In this document: in pieces, positions 59,830 to 64,000 of the stretch
Numbering within the stretch: position 1 is the stretch's first letter
How the letters are laid out: each line of letters starts with the position of its first letter
Source of the DNA: Streptomyces spinosisporus
GTDB lineage: Bacteria; Actinomycetota; Actinomycetes; Streptomycetales; Streptomycetaceae
Length of the DNA stretch: 64,000 bases
Assembly: GCF_022698145.1 (NCBI RefSeq)
Contig: NZ_JALDAX010000007.1
Coordinates: 186,001 to 250,000, forward strand
Direction of reading: 5' to 3'
Translations under genes and position numbers: made by a program
The notes under the pieces: model-generated
The model's database searches: none
The model's input: only the letters and a program-made list of their open reading frames with translations
What the model was told of the DNA's origin: nothing

Positions 59830-61212
59830 TCAGACCGGAAGCAGCCGGGTGATCAGGGCGCCGAGCTGGCGGGCGTTGCGGCACTCGTGCATCTCCACCA
59901 GTTCCGCGTACTCGGGTGCGGCGGAGTCGCCCGTGCCCCACTGGGCGCGTGGCTCGGGGTTCAACCAGTAGACGCGGCGGGAGCGTTCGGCGATCTGCCG
60001 CACCGCCGCGAGGTTCGGGTCGCTCATGTTCGTCCGGGCGTCGCCGAGCACGAACACCGTGGTGCGCGGGCCGACCGCGTCGCCGTACCGCTCGGCGAAC
60101 TCGCCCAGGGCGACGCCGTAGTCGCTGCTGCCGTGCCAGCCCGTGAGGGTCGCCTCCGCCTGGATGCGCGCGCCCAGACCCTGGGGGTCGGCTGCGCCGT
60201 GTTCGAGGAGCGGCGTCACCTCGTCGAGCCGGTTGACGAAGGCGAACACCCGCACCTTGCTGAACTGGTCGTGCAGCGCCTGCACCAGCAGCATCGTGAA
60301 GTCCGAGAACCCGGACACCGACCCCGACACATCGCACAGCAGCACCAGTTCGGGCCGTACCGGACGACGCCGACGCAGCACCGGATTGACCGGCACACCG
60401 CCCGTCGACAGCGATCCGCGCAGGGTGCGGCGCAGGTCGATGCTGCCGCGTGCGGCACGCCGTCTGCGGGCCGCGAGCCGGGTGGCGAGTTTGCGGGCCA
60501 GCGGCTGCACCATGCGGCGCAGCTCGGCCAGTTGGAGCTTGCCCGCGTACAGGAAGTCGAGCCGGTCGGGCGTCGTGGCGACCGCGCGCCGGGCCAGCTG
60601 GTCGCGGTCGCGCCGTTCGGCGACGCGGCGCCGGGCCTCGGTGGCCACCTGCCGCCGGAAGGTCTCGACACGCCGTCTGATCTCGTCCTCGAGCAGCCGG
60701 TCGGTGAACCCCGAAGTGCCGTTCCGCGCACGGAGGTTGTCGCGGACGCGGGCGAACAGCGTCTGCGGGCGCAGCCGGTCGAGCGTCTGCTGCGAGGACC
60801 AGCCGCCCGAACCGGGGGAGCCGTAACCCCCGAAGCCGTCCACGGCCTCGGCCGCCAGCCGCGCCATCAGGGCCTCGTCGCCCGCCGCCAGCGCCTCGGC
60901 GAGCCGCTCGCGCAGCTCCTCCCGGTCCGTGGGGCCGCCGTCGGGCGCGCCGATGCCGCTCGGGAAGTACAGGTCGAAGACCGGGTCGAACACCTGGCGT
61001 TGGACCGTGCCGTGCAGCAGTGTCGCGGCCAGGCCCTCCCGCAGCGCCTCCCGGTCCGTCAGACCCAGCGCCGCCACCGCCTGCGCCGCGTCCACGGTCT
61101 CGCCGGTGCCGATCCGCATGCCGTGCGCCCGCAGCGCCCCGACGAGGGACGTGAGGCGCTCCGCCACTCCGGGCGCGGCCGCTTCGGGGGCCGTAGCCTC
61201 TGGCGCGGTCAC
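59830..61212 (-). CDS. VWA domain protein, CoxE-like
   Basis: A 460-residue protein. An N-terminal helical region of about 280 residues ends with an Arg-rich stretch (ARRRRAARGS). It leads into a von Willebrand A domain with the MIDAS motif LLCDVSGSVSGF (D-x-S-x-S) near residue 290, and FVLGDARTNMSDP later. CoxE proteins act with a MoxR AAA+ ATPase to mature molybdo-hydroxylases or other complexes. It overlaps the MoxR gene by 4 bp. The window also encodes a molybdenum hydroxylase, 46 kb away, which might be its client. Confidence 0.88.
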   Translation of the reverse strand: MTAPEATAPEAAAPGVAERLTSLVGALRAHGMRIGTGETVDAAQAVAALGLTDREALREGLAATLLHGTVQRQVFDPVFDLYFPSGIGAPDGGPTDREELRERLAEALAAGDEALMARLAAEAVDGFGGYGSPGSGGWSSQQTLDRLRPQTLFARVRDNLRARNGTSGFTDRLLEDEIRRRVETFRRQVATEARRRVAERRDRDQLARRAVATTPDRLDFLYAGKLQLAELRRMVQPLARKLATRLAARRRRAARGSIDLRRTLRGSLSTGGVPVNPVLRRRRPVRPELVLLCDVSGSVSGFSDFTMLLVQALHDQFSKVRVFAFVNRLDEVTPLLEHGAADPQGLGARIQAEATLTGWHGSSDYGVALGEFAERYGDAVGPRTTVFVLGDARTNMSDPNLAAVRQIAERSRRVYWLNPEPRAQWGTGDSAAPEYAELVEMHECRNARQLGALITRLLPV

Positions 61213-62069
61213 ACGGCGTCCAGGTCGAGCTTGGCCGCCGCCTTGAGGACGTCGTCCTGATGCTTGAGCAGGACGCCCAGGCTGTCGTGCACAACGGTCT
61301 CGTCCAGCGTGTCGGCGCCGAGCGCGAGCAGGGTGCGGGCCCAGTCGATCGTCTCGGCGACCGACGGCACCTTGCGCAGATCCATGGCGCGCAGCGCACC
61401 CACCACCCGCACCACCGAGGAGGCCAGCGCCTCGTCCAGGCCGGGCACCTTCAGCCGTACGATCCGCTGCTCCAGCTCCTCGTCCGGGAAGCCGATGTGC
61501 AGGAACAGACAGCGGCGGCGCAGCGCCTCGGACAGCTCACGGCTCGCGTTCGAGGTGAGGACCACGAAGGGGCGGCGGGTCGCGGTGATCGTGCCCAGCT
61601 CGGGGACGGTGACCTGGAAGTCGCTCAGCACCTCCAGGAGCAAACCTTCCACCTCGACATCGGCCTTGTCGGTCTCGTCGATCAGCAGGACCTTGGGGTC
61701 GTCGCCGCGGATCGCCGTGAGCAGCGGGCGGGTCAGCAGGAACTCCTCGCTGAAGATGTCCGTGCGTGTCTCGTCCCACGACTCGTCGCGGCCCGCGCTG
61801 ATCCGCAGCAGCTGCTTGGCGTGGTTCCACTCGTACAGCGCCCGGGACTCGTCGACGCCCTCGTAGCACTGCAGCCGGACCAGCCGCGCCCCGGCCACCT
61901 CGGCCACGGCCTTGGCGAGCTCGGTCTTGCCGACGCCGGCGGGGCCCTCCACCAGCAGCGGCTTGCCCAGGCGGTCGGCGAGGAAGACGGTCGTGGCGAC
62001 CGCGGGCGAGGCGAGGTATCCGGTGGCGGCCAGCCGCTCGGCGACGTCGTCGACAGACTTGAACAGCAA
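61209..62069 (-). CDS. MoxR-type AAA+ ATPase
   Basis: A 286-residue MoxR-family ATPase. Walker A GPAGVGKT is at residues 42-49, Walker B VLLIDETDKAD near 126, sensor 1 TSNASRELSEALRRRCLF, and the C-terminal lid. MoxR proteins are chaperone-like ATPases that insert metal cofactors or assemble complexes together with VWA partners. The gene is translated before its CoxE-like partner with ATGA overlap, and it is divergent from the TetR gene at 62215. Confidence 0.93.
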   Translation of the reverse strand: MLFKSVDDVAERLAATGYLASPAVATTVFLADRLGKPLLVEGPAGVGKTELAKAVAEVAGARLVRLQCYEGVDESRALYEWNHAKQLLRISAGRDESWDETRTDIFSEEFLLTRPLLTAIRGDDPKVLLIDETDKADVEVEGLLLEVLSDFQVTVPELGTITATRRPFVVLTSNASRELSEALRRRCLFLHIGFPDEELEQRIVRLKVPGLDEALASSVVRVVGALRAMDLRKVPSVAETIDWARTLLALGADTLDETVVHDSLGVLLKHQDDVLKAAAKLDLDAV

Positions 62070-62167
62070 CGGGGCCTCCAGCTCGACACAGCTCTACAGG
62101 GGCGGAAGTACTATCTAAGCGCTTGTTCATCGAGTCTGTCACGGGGCCATGGCAGGGGTCACAGGGT

Positions 62168-62183
62168 AGACCGATCGGTTTCC
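62168..62183. promoter_or_regulatory. TetR operator before the TetR gene
   Basis: AGACCGATCGGTTT (62168-62181, followed by CC) differs by one base from the AAACCGATCGGTTT sites at 3079 and 3103. It ends 31 bp before the TetR start, fitting autoregulation. Confidence 0.7.
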
Positions 62184-62214
62184 ATGCCGCGGTCGACGGA
62201 GGTAACCTCGCCGT

Positions 62215-62784
62215 ATGACCACGACAGACAAGGCGTCCACGAAGGACCGGCTGCTCGACGCGGCCGCCGAGCTCTTCTACCGCGACGGCGTCTCCATCGG
62301 CGTCGAGGCCCTGTGCCGGACCGCCGGAGTCTCCAAGAGGTCGATGTACCAGCTCTTCGCGAGCAAGGACGAGGTGCTCGCGGCGAGTCTGGAGCGCCGT
62401 GCCCCGGGATACGCGGCCCAGCTCCAGCCCGGCCCGGACGACGCCCACACGCCGCGCGAACGCATCCTGTACGTCTTCGAGAAGGCCGAGAAGATGTCGG
62501 TCGAGCCCGACTACCAGGGCTGCCCCTTCCTTGCGGCGCTGGTCGAGCTGAAGGACCCCGAGCACCCGGCGAGCCTGGTGGCCCGCGAGGCCAAGGAGCA
62601 GCTGCAGGAGGCGTTCCGCACACAGGCGGAGCTCGGCGGCGCCCGGGACCCGGAGCTCCTGGCCCGTCAGCTGATGCTGGTCTTCGACGGCGCCAGCGCC
62701 CGCGCCGGAGCCCGCATCGAGAAGCTGGACGGACTCACCACGGCGACGGCGACGACTCTGCTGGATGCGGCGGGCGTGGCATAG
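62215..62784 (+). CDS. TetR family regulator, likely controller of the SDR at 3.1 kb
   Basis: A 189-residue TetR repressor: HTH KDRLLDAAAELFYRDGVSIGVEALCRTAGVSKRSMYQLFASKDEVL (residues 9-55), with a C-terminal domain containing GCPFLAALVELKDPEHPA. The single upstream operator matches the pair before the SDR 59 kb away, and no other site of this type was noticed in the window. ATG 62215. Confidence 0.92.
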   Translation: MTTTDKASTKDRLLDAAAELFYRDGVSIGVEALCRTAGVSKRSMYQLFASKDEVLAASLERRAPGYAAQLQPGPDDAHTPRERILYVFEKAEKMSVEPDYQGCPFLAALVELKDPEHPASLVAREAKEQLQEAFRTQAELGGARDPELLARQLMLVFDGASARAGARIEKLDGLTTATATTLLDAAGVA

Positions 62785-62822
62785 CGAAACGGGCGCGGCA
62801 CAAACAGGTACAGCACGGCGAA

Positions 62823-62850
62823 AGGGGCGACCGCCGCAGCAGCCGCCCCT
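62823..62850. terminator. Hairpin between TetR and ABC permease genes
   Basis: AGGGGCG (62823-62829) pairs with CGCCCCT (62844-62850) in a 7-bp stem between the convergent genes. It is moderate in strength. Confidence 0.5.
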
Positions 62851-62883
62851 CGCCTCCCCCTGACGCGCCCCCGCGCCCTCCCC

Positions 62884-64000
62884 TCACGCCGCGAGCCCCA
62901 CCGCCTCCACCGCCGGAGCCCGCAGCGCCCGCCGCGCCGTCACCAGGCTCGTCCCCAGCGTCACGGCCACGGCGAGCGCGACGACCGCGACGTAGATGCC
63001 GAATCCCTGGTGCGGCAGCACCGAGTCGCTGCGGACGAGCGTGAACGGGACGATCCCCGCGAGCGCCGCGACCGTGCCGAAGGACACGCCGACGACCGTC
63101 ACGATCAGCCCCTCGGCGCCCACCGTGCCCAGCACCTGCCCTGGCGTCGCACCGGCCAGCCGCTGCTGTCCGAACTCCCGGCGGCGGTAAGTCGTGGCCG
63201 CGTAGAGCGAGTTGACGAGCATGATGCAGACGAAGACCACGATGATGCCGACGACGGTGAGGTTCAGCGACTCCAGGTTCTTGGCGTCGACTGACTTCGT
63301 CAGCCCCGAGGCCTCGATGGCGTCGCTCTCCACCGCCTGCATGTAGAGCGTCGCCGTGGCCATCGCCGTGAAGAGGATCAGCGACATCAGGATCCCCGCG
63401 AGATGGTCCGCCCGTTCGCGCAGATTGCGCACCGCCAGCCAGCCGCTCGCGCCGGTCAGCTCCAGCCGGTCCAGCACGCCCTTCAGCAGCCGCGGCGCGA
63501 GCAGCGCGAAGCCCACTGACAGCAGGATCGCACCGTACGCGGGCGGCGCCATCAGCGCGGCGTCCTTCGCCGAGAACGCGAACGTCGACAGCACCGACAC
63601 ACCGCCGACGCCGAGAGCGGCGTACGCGAGCAACGTCCGTGCCCTGCCTCGCTGTTCACGCCGGCGCGTGGCCCGCCGTACGGCGAGGAAGGCGGCGCCT
63701 GCCGCCGCGAGCAGCGTGACCGCGATGCCGGAGTCCAGCGCGAACACCCCGAAGGAGTAGTCGACCGACCGCGCGACCTGCCCGCTGTCCTGGAACGCGT
63801 CCAGCAGGAGCCGTCCGCCGAGCATCGCCGGGCCGATCGCGAGCACCGCCCCGATCAGCGCCACGGCCACCGCCTCACCCACGACCATCCGCTTGATCTG
63901 CGCCGGGGTCGCCCCCGAGCAGCGCAGCAGCTCCAACTCGGCAGTGCGCTGACGGACGTTGACCGTGAGCGTGGAGGCGACGGCGAAGAACACCAGCAGG
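62884..64000 (-). CDS. FtsX/MacB-like ABC transporter permease, 5'-truncated by the window edge
   Basis: The C-terminal about 370 residues of an ABC-exporter permease of the FtsX type. The segment FFAVASTLTVNVRQRTAELELLRCSGATPAQIKRMVVGEA is the FtsX domain's characteristic coupling region. Several membrane segments follow, then a second FtsX domain with FVCIMLVNSLYAATTYRRREFGQQRLAGATPGQVLGTVG. That gives the two-FtsX-domain layout of the long (about 800-residue) actinobacterial permeases. The partner ATPase must lie beyond the window. Likely role: lipid or antibiotic export. Confidence 0.9.
   Translation of the reverse strand, partial: LLVFFAVASTLTVNVRQRTAELELLRCSGATPAQIKRMVVGEAVAVALIGAVLAIGPAMLGGRLLLDAFQDSGQVARSVDYSFGVFALDSGIAVTLLAAAGAAFLAVRRATRRREQRGRARTLLAYAALGVGGVSVLSTFAFSAKDAALMAPPAYGAILLSVGFALLAPRLLKGVLDRLELTGASGWLAVRNLRERADHLAGILMSLILFTAMATATLYMQAVESDAIEASGLTKSVDAKNLESLNLTVVGIIVVFVCIMLVNSLYAATTYRRREFGQQRLAGATPGQVLGTVGAEGLIVTVVGVSFGTVAALAGIVPFTLVRSDSVLPHQGFGIYVAVVALAVAVTLGTSLVTARRALRAPAVEAVGLAA

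Noticed and set aside
1..64000. tRNA or rRNA genes and riboswitches
   Set aside because: No cloverleaf-like sequence or ribosomal motif was recognised on either strand in the intergenic spaces, which are mostly under 200 bp.

Overview
The window is high-GC actinobacterial chromosome, very probably from a Streptomyces. The pointers are strong third-codon-position GC, many GTG and TTG starts, and a typical gene set: an RsbW-like anti-sigma kinase, an F420-dependent luciferase-like oxidoreductase, a CUT1 sugar ABC transporter without its own ATPase, a MmyB-type XRE regulator, Tat-exported enzymes and many one-component regulators. I see no tRNA, rRNA, insertion sequence, integrase, prophage gene or CRISPR array. 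Apart from argG, def and a thioredoxin it is mostly accessory metabolism, and regulator/target pairs set the layout.

Layout. 0-9 kb: a truncated SDR, an epoxide-hydrolase-like enzyme, an SGNH hydrolase with a PadR regulator, an SDR behind a double TetR operator, an anti-sigma kinase, a phosphoribosyltransferase, argG with a candidate ARG box, and an unknown protein followed by a fructosamine kinase. 9-16.8 kb: a large TerD-related protein, a Tat-exported molybdenum hydroxylase with its [2Fe-2S] subunit, a LuxR-type fragment, a kinase-fold protein and a DUF4389 membrane protein. 17-23 kb: an arabinofuranoside-type cluster (two permeases, binding lipoprotein, GH127 enzyme, LacI). 23-34 kb: a secreted hydrolase, a methyltransferase, an XRE/SDR divergent pair, an acyl-CoA block (acyl-CoA dehydrogenase, frameshifted CaiB transferase, MaoC-like dehydratase), a chorismate mutase, and an MFS/LysR divergent pair. 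34-41 kb: an aldo/keto reductase, a MarR/MFS pair, a 2H-phosphoesterase, an F420 enzyme behind a MerR-type promoter, a LysR, and an FMN reductase/TetR pair. 41-49 kb: a TetR with a TetX-like monooxygenase, a frameshifted LacI, pobA with an aromatic aldehyde dehydrogenase (feeding 4-hydroxybenzoate towards protocatechuate), and a thioredoxin opposite a flavin disulfide reductase. 49-64 kb: peptide deformylase, a PepSY membrane protein, a TPR protein, two coupled winged-helix regulators, a pirin, an SDR, a CoiA-like nuclease, a DauR-like regulator with a threonine-dehydratase-fold lyase, small stress-type genes, a CoxE/MoxR pair, a TetR and a truncated ABC permease.

Two patterns cut across the window. 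First, at least nine unrelated genes have a short tandem repeat spanning or starting at their own stop codon, with a different unit at each locus. Second, several regulators carry readable operators: AAACCGATCGGTTT-type sites link the TetR gene at 62.2 kb to the SDR at 3.1 kb, a triple 14-bp palindrome sits before the TetR/TetX-like operon, and a 19-bp-spacer MerR-type promoter has no MerR gene nearby. Two genes (CaiB at about 29.16 kb, LacI at about 44.27 kb) each look one base short. The CaiB frame then runs into a 176-bp degenerate repeat array. Functions are inferred from recognisable motifs only; no database search was possible.
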